This document shows positions 9,722 through 20,944 of a stretch of DNA of 64,000 nucleotides, piece after piece. Source of the DNA: Colletotrichum lupini (taxonomy: Eukaryota; Ascomycota; Sordariomycetes; Glomerellales; Glomerellaceae); contig NC_064682.1 of NCBI RefSeq assembly GCF_023278565.1, positions 1,302,001 through 1,366,000 on the forward strand, in the 5' to 3' direction. The notes under the pieces are model-generated. The model was not told where the DNA came from. It did not search any database and saw only the letters and a list, made by a program, of their open reading frames with translations. Within the stretch, counting starts at the first letter, position 1, and the number at the start of each line of letters is the position of its first letter. The translations under genes were made by a program, and so were the position numbers.

Positions 9722-10978
9722 CTACTCTAATCTGTAAACCCATGCCTTTTGGGGCGACAAAGTTCCCTGGATGATGTTTTCCCATGCTTTTTCAATGCCA
9801 TTCGTACCTCCAACACCACTTCCCCATATCAGCTCAAGGTCTGCTACGCTCTCCTCCTCGAGGAACCTTCGGAACGTTGATTCAGCGCCGTCGAAGTATT
9901 TACCTGCACCCTCTACAGTAATCCCAGCGTCAACAATACCAGTCGTGTTGAGCTGAACAAGTCCCCACTTCTTGAATATCGCCATCGACTTGAGGGCCTC
10001 CTCTGGTGCCATGATTTTTGGCTCTCCTCCGACTTGGATGTTGGTGAACACAGTTGATTCTGGGAGCGTTGATTTGATGGCCTCGCGGAACTCCTCTGTC
10101 TCCTTCGGGCGGCCACCAAAGTCAGCTACAACCACGCGTTTGGGTTGCAGTTTGGCAATCCAGTCAATCGTGTCTTTTGCGGCGAGCTCGGAGTAGTTGA
10201 CCGTCTTGATCTCAAACGCTGCCTTTGGGTTGGCTTTCAAAGAATCTGGCGCAGAGGTGGCTTGGAGGAGAGCCAAAGGTCCACCATCTGACTTTCTGTC
10301 TCTAGCCAAGTTCCACGAAAATGACCTGCCGGTACGGCTGGATGCCGAGAGACTGACCACAACGGCTGAGCTCAGGTCCGCATCCTTTTCGGTCCATTCC
10401 CCGGCTCCCACGCCGAGAGGATGAACCGGCTTGAATTCCGTAGCGAAAGTGAAGCGATTCATGACATAACCGCAGTTCCAGATAGGAGAGACGTTGGCAA
10501 ACCATGCCTGGTACTCTTCCGACTGAGCAGACTCGTCGACAAGATTGTAGCGATTGTAAATGTTCCCAAGTCCCTGCCTGTGTTCGCTGACCTCGCGGAA
10601 ATAACCCTCTGGTTCGCTCGGAACGAGGGACAAGTCGACCGGATAAGAAGAAGTGGGCCAGTACCCATAAAGGAGGCTCTTGGCCGGGATAGCCTCGATG
10701 TTGGACTCGAGCACCCGCGCAAAGCCCCACGCCGGGACGATGCCCCACTCGGCCCGGTCGTTGTACGGTGCCGGTGCATCCAAAGGTACGGGCCAAGTGT
10801 TCCACCATTGCAGCATGTCACCCAGCTTCGCATACGAGAGGTTGTTGCTCGTGATCCCGATGAGGGATGTGCGGACGCGGATAGAAGAGACGCCTAGCTG
10901 CGGCAACGGCAGATCAACTGCAACGGTCTCATGTTTGGAGAGGTCGCGCTTGGAAATAACGTGGATTTCGGACACCAT
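9722..10978 (-). CDS. DUF2855 family protein
   Basis: A single-exon frame of 418 aa. I recognise the overall pattern of fungal DUF2855 proteins: an N-terminal segment like the GroES-like part of medium-chain reductases (LPLPQLGVSSIRVRTSLIGITSNNLSYAKLGDML, shown here only as a position, about residues 25-55), a WGFARVLES block, GYWPTSSYPV around 105, and a Rossmann-like RVVVADFGGRPK around 290. The biochemical function of the family is unknown; distant relation to quinone-oxidoreductase-like MDR enzymes is suggested by its order of segments. There is no signal peptide or membrane segment. It lies in the same orientation as the alcohol dehydrogenase upstream of it, separated by about 630 bp, so they are separate transcription units. 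Confidence 0.75.
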   Translation of the reverse strand: MVSEIHVISKRDLSKHETVAVDLPLPQLGVSSIRVRTSLIGITSNNLSYAKLGDMLQWWNTWPVPLDAPAPYNDRAEWGIVPAWGFARVLESNIEAIPAKSLLYGYWPTSSYPVDLSLVPSEPEGYFREVSEHRQGLGNIYNRYNLVDESAQSEEYQAWFANVSPIWNCGYVMNRFTFATEFKPVHPLGVGAGEWTEKDADLSSAVVVSLSASSRTGRSFSWNLARDRKSDGGPLALLQATSAPDSLKANPKAAFEIKTVNYSELAAKDTIDWIAKLQPKRVVVADFGGRPKETEEFREAIKSTLPESTVFTNIQVGGEPKIMAPEEALKSMAIFKKWGLVQLNTTGIVDAGITVEGAGKYFDGAESTFRRFLEEESVADLELIWGSGVGGTNGIEKAWENIIQGTLSPQKAWVYRLE

Positions 10979-11606
10979 TGCGGATGATTTACGCTGGGCT
11001 GGGTGTGTAGGATATGTCTCTCTCGGCTGGGCTGTTGGCTACTACACTCGACGTCTTTGAGGCATAAGAGTCGAGAATAATAATGAAATGTTCAAGAAAT
11101 TGGCGTACATATATCACAAATGCGGTCAAACTCTAACCCGACCTTGTCTCACATCAGCCAGCAGTTAGCTTTATTGTGAGATCCAGTATTTTGTCAGAAT
11201 ATTCACCCCACCGACCCATTACCTTGGATCTAGACCCCATCCAAAATGGGCGAAACGTCAGCGTCAGTCAAATCCTCTAAAAAAATCCTACAAACTTACC
11301 ATTCAATTCCCAAGACCGAGGGTTCCGACTATTGCTATCAGTCACCCTGCAGTACCTCGAGGTATGTTACCAATTGAGTCATCAGCAAGCCGCATAAGGA
11401 ATTTAGGGAGCGGGGTAAGTCAGCACTATCTCACTCGACAACGTGCACCCACCAACGAGTGGGACTTTCCTCCACCTCTGTTCTGGCCAAGTAGATTGTC
11501 AAGGCAAGTCAGTCCGACTTCTGCGCAGGTCCGAATCAAATGATAGCAAACAAGGTGTCGTATGATGATTCTATTCACGTGTTCTATATTCTCTTCCTTT
11601 AAAGTC
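10979..11606. other. Intergenic, DUF2855 gene to alcohol dehydrogenase
   Basis: Promoter of the DUF2855 gene plus 3' flank of the dehydrogenase. No supported gene. Confidence 0.5.
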
Positions 11607-12801
11607 TCAAGCAGTACCGAATGCCTTCTGGTGGCCGACAAGGGTAAAGCGGTAGTGAACTTTGTTCGCCTTCACTCTCTCAACAGCCTCCTTGCATCCT
11701 GCCTCCGAAATATCAATAGTCTCAACCCAAGGTGAGATGCCCTTCTCGGCGGCCAACTTCAACAGAGCGTTCATCTCCTGGTTATTTCCGATGTGGCTAC
11801 CGGACATCTTGGCAGAATTGCTGGCGAAGAGGCCTGCGGGGAACTGAGGCAAAGGCTTGTCTGGCAAGCCGACCATGTGGAAATGACCGCCGACCTTAAG
11901 AGTGGACAGGTACATCTGAAGGTCAAACTCGTTGGTCATGTCGGAGCAGTTGAGCATGAAGTCGAACTTGAAAGCATAAGGCTTAGCCCAGTCCTTCTTG
12001 TTGGTGTCAATGACTTCCTTGGCACCCAACTTCTTGCAGTCTTCGGCCTTGTCCGGCGAGTGGGTAACGGCGTAGACTTCCGCTCCGAGTGCCTTGGCCC
12101 ACTGCAGACCGAGGTGGCCGAGTCCGCCGATACCGACAATGGCGACGACGGACCCCGGGCCGACACCACCCCGTACCAGAGGTGAGTACGTGGTGAGACC
12201 GGCGCACATTAGTGGGCCAGCATTCTCCGATTTTATCGCATCAGGAATCTTGAAGGTGAAGTACTCGTGAGCGCGAATGTGACTAGCAAAGCCGCCATGT
12301 GCTTGGCTTCCATCCTCGTACTTGGCATTGTATGTGTCTACCAGACGATGTCAGTACTGGGTCGAAACCTCTGCTGCAAGAGGTAAAACTTACCGACCAA
12401 GTGAGGGCAGTAGTTCTCATTCTGGTTCTTGCACTGCTCGCACTTGAGGCACGCCCAAACCTGAGCACCCACACCAACTCTGTCGCCCACCTTGATCTCC
12501 TTCACGTTCTTCCCCACAGCAACAGCCTTGCCAACAACCTTGATGGCCATTAATCTCACATTTCAAGACTAAGATCAGGGGAAGCAAGACATACCTCGTG
12601 GCCGACGCACAGGGGACCCTCGTACTCGCCCCAGCCGCCAGTGATAGTGTGGACGTCAGACCCGCAGACACCGCAGCATTCGATCTGCACATCAATGTCG
12701 TGATCTTCAAAGGGTTTCGGCGTGAGAGTTTCTTTGGTGAATTTGTTCCACGAGCTAGGCCCTGCGGTGCAGAAGCCAGTAAACTTCTCTGGGTAGCTCA
12801 T
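11607..12801 (-). CDS. NADP-dependent zinc alcohol dehydrogenase, cinnamyl-alcohol-dehydrogenase type
   Basis: Three exons: 12801-12595, 12538-12394 and 12337-11607, sum 1083 bp (360 aa), the usual length. Intron 1 (12594-12539) starts GTATGT and ends CATCAAG; intron 2 (12393-12338) starts GTAAGT and ends GGTAG. Joining restores the conserved GHEVVGKAVAVGK. Catalytic zinc ligands lie in CGVCGSDVH and GHE; structural zinc in CLKCEQCKNQNENYC; the Rossmann motif is GIGGLGHLGLQWAK. The THS following the second beta strand favours NADP(H). The family reduces aromatic and aliphatic aldehydes to alcohols (yeast Adh6/Adh7-like). A TATAAA lies on the minus strand at 12917-12912, about 110 bp upstream of the ATG. 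With the phenolic acid decarboxylase nearby, a role in phenylpropanoid aldehyde handling is plausible but inferred. Confidence 0.92.
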
Positions 12802-13859
12802 TTTGACGGGTATTGTCGGGTGTTATGACTGGACTTGCTGTTTCTAAACTTTGCTGCCTCAATTGCATGTCAAAATAACACTGAATTTGCTGATAATTGT
12901 ACTCACTTCTGTTTATATACTCACGAGGACAACTGATGACGCTCGGATTGCCTCAACCTTCCCCGCGTCAGAGCTCTCATTGCTGCAGCCAACGTAGCCA
13001 TACCACAGCTGGACCTCGGGCGCACAATTCCAATTGTTCAATATCTGGGGAGGATGCATAGGTAAATGACGTCTATGAAATCCCCACCAACGTCTCGGTA
13101 GGCGCCGAAATAATCGCGCTAAGTCAGGAGATAAAGTCCCGGGTGTGACAACCGGTGGCGCTCAGAGTGAGCTAGCTTCGCCCTTGGCTTCCTTGAGCGA
13201 ACCGCTTGCCGGATTGGGAGACATGCACTACATGCTAGAAGCCTCATGACGACAGTCTTTTTTCATCGACTCGGCCCGGCAGCTCATAATCACTCCCATT
13301 GTAAGTCTCCATAGGTCTGGAACTTCAATGCTGCCGATCCAAGTTCAAATGCCGATTCAAGCGATGCCAAACGGAGGCTCAGAGCCTCATTAGAGCCCAA
13401 CCGGGGTTTCACGGGAATACTTGATCGGTGCGACGACACCGACTAGGGCAAATATTTATCCCAGCATCCAGAGAATCTGCACCAGCCTTTTACCTCGAAA
13501 AGGAAAGTATGGTCAGGGACAGAAGCTTAGTCAAAACTAGCATACTGTTTTCTGGAGATGCCGGGTCGAGCTGCTTCAGAGACCGTGCATGGGGAAGTTG
13601 AACGATGCGGACTACCTTGGTTAGAAGTAACCGAGCTCCCAGATTATAGCTCGTTCATCTTCACATATCTTAAGAGAGAATGAAAGAGTTTCAACGACTG
13701 AAACCAGGATTTCAATCACTGGTAGAACGTTTCTAAACTAAAGGAGCGATGCTAATAGACATGCTGGCGTATGATCTAGATTTACCCCCAATCCCTTTCC
13801 TTCTATCGCTGGACTCCCGAACCTCATATTCTCTCAACAGACACTTTAGCTCACTCGAC
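12802..13859. other. Intergenic, alcohol dehydrogenase promoter and 3' flank of a secreted-protein gene
   Basis: About 1.06 kb of normal composition without a supported gene. The minus-strand TATA box at 12912-12917 belongs to the dehydrogenase. Confidence 0.5.
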
Positions 13860-14580
13860 TTAGCAGTCGGCGCGGCCAACGATGACACTCCACTTATCCT
13901 TATGCCACGTTTGACCATCGATCCACTCGCCGTTGGTCTTGCAGACTTGAATGATATGATCCGTACCGTCAGCAATCACACCGAAAGAGTCAAGCTCACG
14001 CGGAGTCTGTGCCTGCAGAAAGTTAGCTTAAAAATAGCCTTGTCAAGATGGCATTCCCAGTGTACTTACATGGTTACACCACCAAATCGCGGACTTCCAG
14101 CTGCAGCTCACACGAGCGCAGGTGTTTGGACCAGGTGGGTGATGAGGCTTTCCCTTGACGCCTCTGAGGTACTTGGAACCCTTGGCGATGATACTCTGAT
14201 CAGCCATAGCCTTGGTGACGTTGCACGCGAAAGCGGCGCTGTCAAAGTCGTTGCGCTTGTGAACGGCAGGAGAGGGAAGCTCGAAGTCGAGGTCAAAGTC
14301 CTCCGCGTAATTGGAGTTGATGACCTGGAGCTCAGCAAGAACCTGCTCGACCGTTCCGGAAAGAATCAACTTCGCGCCTCCAGGGGCGGCCTGGACCTCC
14401 CACTGTGGGACAACGATGTCGTAGCCATCAATAGGGGCTTGAAGTTCCGAGACTTGGTTTAGATTGGGGAGAGCAGAAGCCTGGTTTAAGTCAGTAAACG
14501 GAAATTTGGAATGAGGGAAGGGAATATCCTACGCTGACTGTGAACATGGCAGTGTGCATAAATATGTTGCTGAATTGCAT
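13860..14580 (-). CDS. Small secreted protein with conserved fungal C-terminal cysteine domain
   Basis: Three exons: 14580-14533, 14480-14070 and 14012-13860, sum 612 bp (203 aa). Introns of 52 bp (GTAGGA to CAG) and 57 bp (GTAAGT to CAG) join without frame loss, and the first completes a hydrophobic signal peptide (MQFSNIFMHTAMFTVSASA). A Lys-Arg around residue 100 precedes the conserved part. That part follows a pattern I recognise in uncharacterised fungal secreted proteins: AFACNV, YLRGVKGKP, GPNTCARVSCSWKSAIWWCN, then a C-terminal exon with LDSFGVIADG, VCKTNG and WSVIVGRADC. Five to six cysteines suggest two or three disulphides. A TATATAAAA lies on the minus strand at 14723-14715, supporting the chosen start. 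Function unknown; secreted and possibly host-facing by inference. Confidence 0.82.
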
Positions 14581-15223
14581 CTTGGAGTTTGTGACGGTTG
14601 GTGATGGATAAAGATAGTAGTGAAGTCTCGCTGTAGTCTCAGAAATGCCTCGCTGAGTGCAATTGATGTAGCATATGTTACGGACAATTGAAAACAAAGT
14701 TGGCGATTCTTTCCTTTTATATACATTCCTGTCTTCTTGAAGCCTTAGGTGAACAGACTGAAGCGTGGGAACGAGGGATTCAAGACCTATGCTAGATAAC
14801 ACATCAGTGATTCAGTGTGATGTGGTCATAATGTGTCTATCACTAAGGACGTGCGGACATTGGACGCGTTTATGACATTGATCCTGATGTAGGACCTAGG
14901 ACCAGAAATCTTGTGGTACCTTAAATGTTCCAATTCCAAACATATTACGCTTATTACCTAGGAGACGAATATTGAAGACCATGGCTCATCCACTAACGTA
15001 GCATTTAGGGAAGCACAATGCGTAACAAAGATAACGAAATGATAACAGAGTGATTGCCGATATAGCGTCCATAATGCACTATACATCTTTGTGTTAAAAT
15101 GTCATGAAGTTTCGGCAAGCACCGCTCTACCGAGGCATGTTTCCCTTTGTGAAGATTGATCAAAATAGATTCTGTGGCCGGCATGACAAATATGGAAAAG
15201 CTAAACCGCCTGGACTTGCGAAG
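14581..15223. other. Intergenic, secreted-protein promoter to dioxygenase 3' side
   Basis: Normal composition with a TATA box at 14715-14723 (minus strand). No other supported feature. Confidence 0.5.
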
Positions 15224-16051
15224 TCAACCAGCCGCAACCGTCTCGCGTGCCTTCTTCTTATCGTCAGGGTACTGCACCGACATATACCTCAGATCTCCCG
15301 TCATGCCAATATTCCCTACAGGATTGAGGCCAAGCCACTCCTTCAGCTCCTCGCTACAGGTATCCTGAACTTCCTTGGGAAGTTTGGCTGTCCAGTTGAC
15401 CTGTTGACGCATGAATGGTGCGGTGTAATATCCAAACAGAAGTGCCCGATCCTGATCCTCGGTGATGTTGCTACCAGAGGTGTGCCACACACGACCGTCC
15501 ATGACAATGATATCGCCGGCCTTACCTTCGAAAGAGACTAGCATCTCTGGCGCATTATCGGGCACCTCCTTGCGATAAATCCACTTGTTCGATCCGGGTA
15601 TGTATTGGGTTGCACCGTTCTCCTTGTTGACATCCGTCAGACACCAGATGACATTGAGCGCCCAGACGTTCTGCCACGGATCGGGAAAGACGATACTCTG
15701 GTCCGAATGCAAGGCCATACTCTGCGATCCGGGTCGGGCAATGTTTGCAGTGAAGTTGCTGATGAGGAAGTTCTCCCCCAGTACGGCCTTGACCATGGAG
15801 ATGGCAGTCGGGTGAGCAATGAGCTCACGGAAGATCTTGTCGAGCTCTAGCAAGTAGAACACCCGCACGTTGCTGGGGTTGGGGTCCAGGAACGACAGGT
15901 ATGTGTCCTCGCCACGAGCTTCAGCCGCTGCTTTTGCCTTCCATAGCCGGTCAAGTACGCCAGCAGCCTCTTCTGTGGTGAGAACCGACGGGACACGAAC
16001 CCATCCGTGTTCTCTGAGGTGAGTCTTTGCCTCCTCTAGGTCGGAAGTCAT
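15224..16051 (-). CDS. Phytanoyl-CoA dioxygenase (PhyH) family Fe(II)/2-oxoglutarate oxygenase
   Basis: A single exon of 275 aa, typical for fungal PhyH-like enzymes. The iron-binding facial triad is visible as H115-x-D117 (ALHSDQS) and H190 (VWHTSGSN). Arg202 in DRALLFGYY is positioned to bind the 2-oxoglutarate carboxylate. An N-terminal HGWVRVPSVLT and a central GATQYIPGSN fit the family fold. Members hydroxylate small molecules; fungal ones often act in secondary metabolism, and the substrate cannot be deduced. There is no peroxisomal targeting tail (ends VAAG) and no signal peptide, so a cytosolic location is likely. No adjacent core biosynthetic enzyme supports a specific pathway. Confidence 0.9.
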   Translation of the reverse strand: MTSDLEEAKTHLREHGWVRVPSVLTTEEAAGVLDRLWKAKAAAEARGEDTYLSFLDPNPSNVRVFYLLELDKIFRELIAHPTAISMVKAVLGENFLISNFTANIARPGSQSMALHSDQSIVFPDPWQNVWALNVIWCLTDVNKENGATQYIPGSNKWIYRKEVPDNAPEMLVSFEGKAGDIIVMDGRVWHTSGSNITEDQDRALLFGYYTAPFMRQQVNWTAKLPKEVQDTCSEELKEWLGLNPVGNIGMTGDLRYMSVQYPDDKKKARETVAAG

Positions 16052-16752
16052 ATTGACGACAGGCGGTACGAAGCGTATATGCGTTTATGCAAGGCCGTGC
16101 TGCCTCAAGGAATATCTTCGAAAGACCTTCAAGAGAGCAGGTCAAGGATCTCACAGCCCTTTGAAAACGGAGCGATAGTTCATGTGGCAGCAACGATACA
16201 CCGAGAACATGGAGGACTCCCAACACTTAATCAAAAAAAGAGTAATGGAAATGAACGGATTGGATCAAAGAGAACGGAGGTGAACTCAATATATTCCCGG
16301 ATTCGTTCCCAGAAGCAGGCTCTGCCAACCCCGCCTCTATGCATGCTACCCTCGCATCGATGCAGCTTACGGCGAGTGACGAATTGCAACTACCCAATAA
16401 CACTTACGAACTTTACATATGATCGGCATTCGTTGGGCCACAACCAGAATGCACGGGGTCGCTCAGTCGCAATATTGATAAGAGGACCGCGTTAGGCATA
16501 CAACGTGAGTAGACGTACTTATCCTAGCCACAGTATCCGTAGGTAACTCCAATTAGGTTGCAATATGAATGAGTTGACCCCGTTGCTCATGAAGACCGCT
16601 GATCAGGGTCGCCGGCACAGACAAGTTTGATGTAACAGGAGCTCCTAAACGCACGTGGGCGACTCCTTGAAAGTTGAAGCAGCATGAAGACATTGGCAAA
16701 TTGCTACTCGCATCACAAAGATTGGCGCCCAGCTTAAGTTCATGTAAATCTC
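16052..16752. other. Intergenic, dioxygenase promoter to acetyltransferase 3' side
   Basis: About 700 bp of normal composition. Only short ORFs without family features. Confidence 0.5.
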
Positions 16753-17561
16753 TTAGATCCTGGTCTTGGGTCGCCTCATCCACCAGTAGGTTTGTTTACG
16801 CCGTGCGGCGAACTCATCAGGTACGGGACATACATAATGGGGGCCATCAAAGCCCTCCGATGCGTAAAGTCTTTTCCCTCGATCCGAACCCTCTACAACC
16901 GCCTGTATCATAAAATCAGCCTCCAGTCTTTTCTTGATGGGACAACACTAGAAAGTAAAGCCTCAACTTACATCGACACCCATCTCATCAGCAATAGCAA
17001 GGCCGGCTCTTACTAGTAGTCTCCCCGCTCCCTGGCCCTGGAACTGAGGATCACACATCAACATATCGAGTGCTATAGCTCGCGGAAGTGAACCAAAGAT
17101 TAGCTTCAGATGTTGAAGTAAATCAGGTAAGGTATGAGCTTCTCCAACGTACCAACTAATCTTGCGCCGCTCTCCTCGATAGCTTGTTGTCTCGGCGCAA
17201 GAAAGCCACGAAAGATAGCTTGTGCAAATCTCTTCTCCTCATCGTTCTTCCAGTAGTCACCAACAAGCTCAGGCAGCGGCGGGACAGGGCCGCCCTTGTA
17301 GACGTTCCACTTTGCAGCCGCCACAATCTGGCCAGTGGTCGTGTCGATGCACTTCAGGAAGTTGCTATAAGGATCTCGATGAAACATAGCGAGCATACGC
17401 TCGCTACCCAATTTGCGGCCTTCGGACGTGCTGTGCTCAGGGAAGACTGCATCGACAAACTCGTGGTCGTTGGCAAAGGCCAAAGAAACTATCTCGAAGA
17501 CGCGGGGGATGTCGGTCTCGGTACATCGCCGAACCTCTAGATGCATCTTTTGGCTATACAT
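16753..17561 (-). CDS. GNAT family N-acetyltransferase
   Basis: Three exons: 17561-17153, 17072-16972 and 16902-16753, sum 660 bp (219 aa). Intron 1 is 80 bp (GTACGT to TATAG) and intron 2 is 69 bp (GTAAGT to ACAG); both joins keep frame. The acetyl-CoA pyrophosphate-binding motif A is clear (LDMLMCDPQFQGQGAG then LL, with QFQGQGAG matching Q/RxxGxG/A). The N-terminal EVRRCTETDIPRVFEIVSLAF and the C-terminal LYASEGFDGP and QTYWWMRRP fit fungal GNATs. An alternative start six codons in (MHLEVRR) is equally possible. Substrate unknown: it could acetylate an amine-containing metabolite or xenobiotic. Reading only the longest ORF would lose the CoA-binding motif, which lies in exon 2. Confidence 0.88.
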
Positions 17562-18825
17562 AGTCTCTTTTGAGCCTGCTGATCGATCTCATGAGGAAGA
17601 ATGCTTCGGGAATGGCATCGAGGTGTCGAAGTCAGGCTCAGCGCAATTGAAATCTCTTCTTACTTGTTTCATGCTCGTGTGGGGCAAGGAATGTCCTTGA
17701 GCCTTTTGAGTTCTCTTGACATCATTATGAGTTCGCTCGTCTCAAACAGGCGAGTTGCAGACGAAACCGAGCTCCACGGATTCGCCTTCTCAGCGGCGCA
17801 GAGGCACCCTTTGTGTTCTTCGCCATCAGATTCTGACATGACTTATCAATAGAAACTGAACGCATGCATTTTTTTATATTTTCGGTCCCTGGGGAAAGCT
17901 CGCATTTAGAAACAATGCCGAGGTAGAGCGGAGATGCTAAGGAAGTGTCGGCAGTTCCGTCGCATCCCCTTGCCATCTACAGGTTTGGCTATGGGTTCAT
18001 CGTGATGCCTATTGAATGTTCAATGATACAAGAAGTCTGATTGCCTCGATTAATCATTAATATATCCTCCATCTTAGTCTATCGAGACAGTGGGAGTATC
18101 CATTGACACTGTGTATTAATACCGTGTAATCGATATCGAGAATCGCCCGAGCAGCCAGCAAAGGCAGAAATAAAAAAACAAATATCCTCCATCTTTCCCA
18201 GATATGTGTTGATGAGTGATGGCGGCGAGATATCCGATGTCGTAAACTCAAAGGCGGCTGGGGCCGAACGGTCAAGAACGGTGATTGGTTGCAATCTTCC
18301 TGTCACGATCGGGGATACCTAGCTTCTGCAGCAGCCACCACATTCTCCCTTTCAATGGGAAGATTCGTTCCGTCAAAGTAGGAGATCCTTTGTGGCTGAG
18401 GAAGTCTCAAAGACGGCGCTCAATCGCATGATTGGCTATCAGAATTGCCATGTGTTGCTTTGGGCATCCCTTGGTCGCATCGAGTCTAGACCACTTGGCA
18501 TAGTCATGGCAAATTCGTTGCGTTGCGGGCACATGTAAGCCGTCCTTAGACAATTCTCCTCTTAAGGTTCGTTGGTCGATCAATATCGGCCAAGTGGGAT
18601 ATACTAGAGCCCCTGTCCCAGGTGAGATTTTGAGACGGCAGCTCGGGCATTGACCGGTGATCCTTCGAAGGATTCTGCCCTACAGCGCTAGTCGGTCAAA
18701 TCCCAGACGATAGCCGGAACTTCGGAGTGATATCCAGCAGGCAGCGGCAACTTGGGGGCTGGTATAAAACGGTTTCTCCCCCGTCGAAGCTTACGCAAGT
18801 TCTAATCTTACAGGTTTTCCTCGAA
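17562..18825. other. Divergent intergenic region between acetyltransferase and Zn2Cys6 regulator
   Basis: About 1.26 kb serving both genes as promoter. A TATAAA lies at 18763-18768 upstream of the regulator. No gene supported. Confidence 0.5.
18763..18768 (+). promoter_or_regulatory. TATA box of the Zn2Cys6 regulator
   Basis: TATAAA in GGTATAAAAC, about 60 bp before the ATG at 18826 and about 245 bp before the ATG at 19007. Its spacing favours transcription that includes the upstream 18826 ATG. Confidence 0.5.
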
Positions 18826-19006
18826 ATGGACGCTTCACATTTGCAACCAAAGCCCGCTGCATCGAGCTCCGACTCCATGTCGTCGAGTCCGGACCCGGCG
18901 GATGGGCTTGCCCCGCTGCCGACCGTGAGGCGCGGGAAGAAGAGGTACGCCGCTTGTGCCAACGTACCGTCGTCCTCGTCTGACAAGGGGCTGCAGAATC
19001 CCGGGA

Positions 19007-20755
19007 ATGTCTCCCCAGATGGCCACGTTTTCTCTGGGGAAGCGACCACGAGTTAAGCGAAGTTGTGCAGGCAAAGTGCGATCGGGCTGCATTACGTGCA
19101 AGTAAGTTGCTGCACCATTTTGGCCCCCATGTCCTATTGACGCTGACCTGATTTCTAGGCGGCGACACATCAAATGCGATGAAACTCGCCCCTTTTGTCT
19201 GAAATGCACCAAGTCGCCTCGAGGGCCTGGCGTATGCGAAGGCTATGAGTTCCAGCAGAAGCAGCCAGATCGTCATGCCCAGCCACGCCAAATCATCTCC
19301 AAGGGAACTTGGAGGGTCTGGCCTGCTGCTGTCTTGAGGGAACCCGGCTACGAGTCCGCATTCTTCAGCAATCCGCAAGAGAAAGTCTACTTTGACTTTT
19401 GGCAGCACCTCGTGGCTAACATCTACCTCTTCCCCAACGACATCATGGTCCGCGTCGTCCCGCAGCTCGCGCGTCGTGAGCCAGCGATCAAGCACGCCGC
19501 CCTAGCCATGGCCGGAATGGCCCGCGCCCTCGTCCCATCACTCATCAGGCGGTCCCGGAAGGAACTCCACGCCAACGGACCGCACTATGAGTTCGCTCTA
19601 CAACAATACGGCCGCGCGATTAAGCTTGTGCGCAGTTCTCAACCATCAAGCGAGAACATGCTCTGGGCCATCGTCTGCTGCGTACTCTTTGTCACGTTCG
19701 AGTGTCTCCACGGCGACCGCAACGCAGCACTGTCGCATGTGAATCATGCTTACAAAATGATGGAGACCTACTTCAACCAGCGTTCAATGGTCGAGGACGG
19801 TCCAGTGACGGACTCAATCCGCGCAGTGTGCGACGATGCTGCGTGGGTGTTTCAGGGTCTGACGATGCAGGCTTGGTCGCACAACGTGCTGCACACCAAG
19901 GATGCTTCGCAAATCAGCTGGTGTTGTCGGGGCAGCAAACGTACTTATGCGGTCGAGGAGATGCCGACCATCTTCACAGATGTCCACATGGCACGGCGTT
20001 GGTGGAGGGTCGTGCAGCATTACACGTGTCATAGATGTCCCATCTACACGGAAATGTTTGTCGACGGACTTTCGAAGGAGATGCTGGTGGGCAGTTACGT
20101 ACGGCCGGCTCTATCTCCGAGTCACCTGGATGAGCTGGCCGCTGTGCTCCCTGAGTTCCTTGGCCATCTACGACGTTGGCAAAATGCCTTTCAAGGTGTC
20201 TACGACACCCTAAAGGCGAACCAGGAACACGATTTTCACGCCTATGTGGACGCCTGTAACTTGCGCGTACAGTACCTCACTCTCTGGACCGATGTCTCAA
20301 GTCTGAGCTACAAGGATATCAAGATGATGATCATGATGACGCCATCATTCCGCGAAATGGTCCAGCTCAGTCGCATCGTTCTGTCGGCGCAACAAAACTG
20401 CGGCGGATGCACCGAGACTTTCAGTATGGACAACGGTCCTACTCTGCCGTTGTTGATTGTCGCGTGTCGATGCCGAGAAGACAGCGTGAGACGAGAGGCG
20501 ACAGAGCTGCTTGGCAAGTATCATCGTCGAGACGGACTTTGGGACAGTAGGGCTTTTCACAATGTCGCACTGAAGAATGTGGCGATTGAGGCGGAAAACG
20601 TGAACGAAGGGGACGATACGGAACAGTGGTCACGCATGTCGAGACGCGAAGTGCGCTTCAGTCGCGAAGGGGATGTGTCCGGCAGGATGTTCAGATGGCA
20701 GCCGGATGTGAAGGAGTGGAAGCACGTTGAGGAATCTTTGTCGATGGTTTGTTAG
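19007..20755 (+). CDS. Zn(II)2Cys6 transcription factor
   Basis: Two certain exons: up to 19101, and 19159-20755, separated by a 57-bp intron (GTAAGT, branch GCTGACC, acceptor TTCTAG) that splits the zinc cluster. The cluster is C-x2-C-x6-C-x6-C-x2-C-x8-C, preceded by basic KRPRVKRS. From Met 19007 the protein is 563 aa; from Met 19019 it is 559 aa. A further upstream exon may exist: ATG 18826 in good context opens 46 codons ending at 18963, and an intron 18964-19018 (GTACCG to CCCCAG, with a CTGAC) would join in phase for about 605 aa. The regulatory part (PQLARREPAIKHAALAMAG at about residue 110, an FxCLHGD block after it) matches the fungal-specific transcription factor domain 2 type. It probably binds CGG-triplet sites in the nucleus. 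Targets are unknown; neighbouring metabolic genes are candidates. Confidence 0.9.
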
Positions 20756-20944
20756 GAGATAAATTTCGATGGCAACATAGCTTCGTGTATTAGTGAATAG
20801 AAAGTAGATGCTTGTCGAAGTCCAAAATCGCGAAGCACGTAGCCCTGTTCGTTCAGAAGACTGCTCGTGTCGCAAGTCACCTAGAGCCGGACTTCAAACG
20901 TTTCTGACTCCGTACTTTCGTCTTGTAGACAGATGCTTTTCTTC

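Noticed and set aside
10421..10897. 158-aa plus-strand ORF
   Set aside because: Antisense to the DUF2855 gene without recognisable features.
13749..14462. 237-aa plus-strand ORF
   Set aside because: Antisense to the three-exon secreted-protein gene, which has a signal peptide, TATA box and conserved motifs.
18791..19495. 234-aa minus-strand ORF
   Set aside because: Antisense shadow of the Zn2Cys6 regulator's first exons; no domain.
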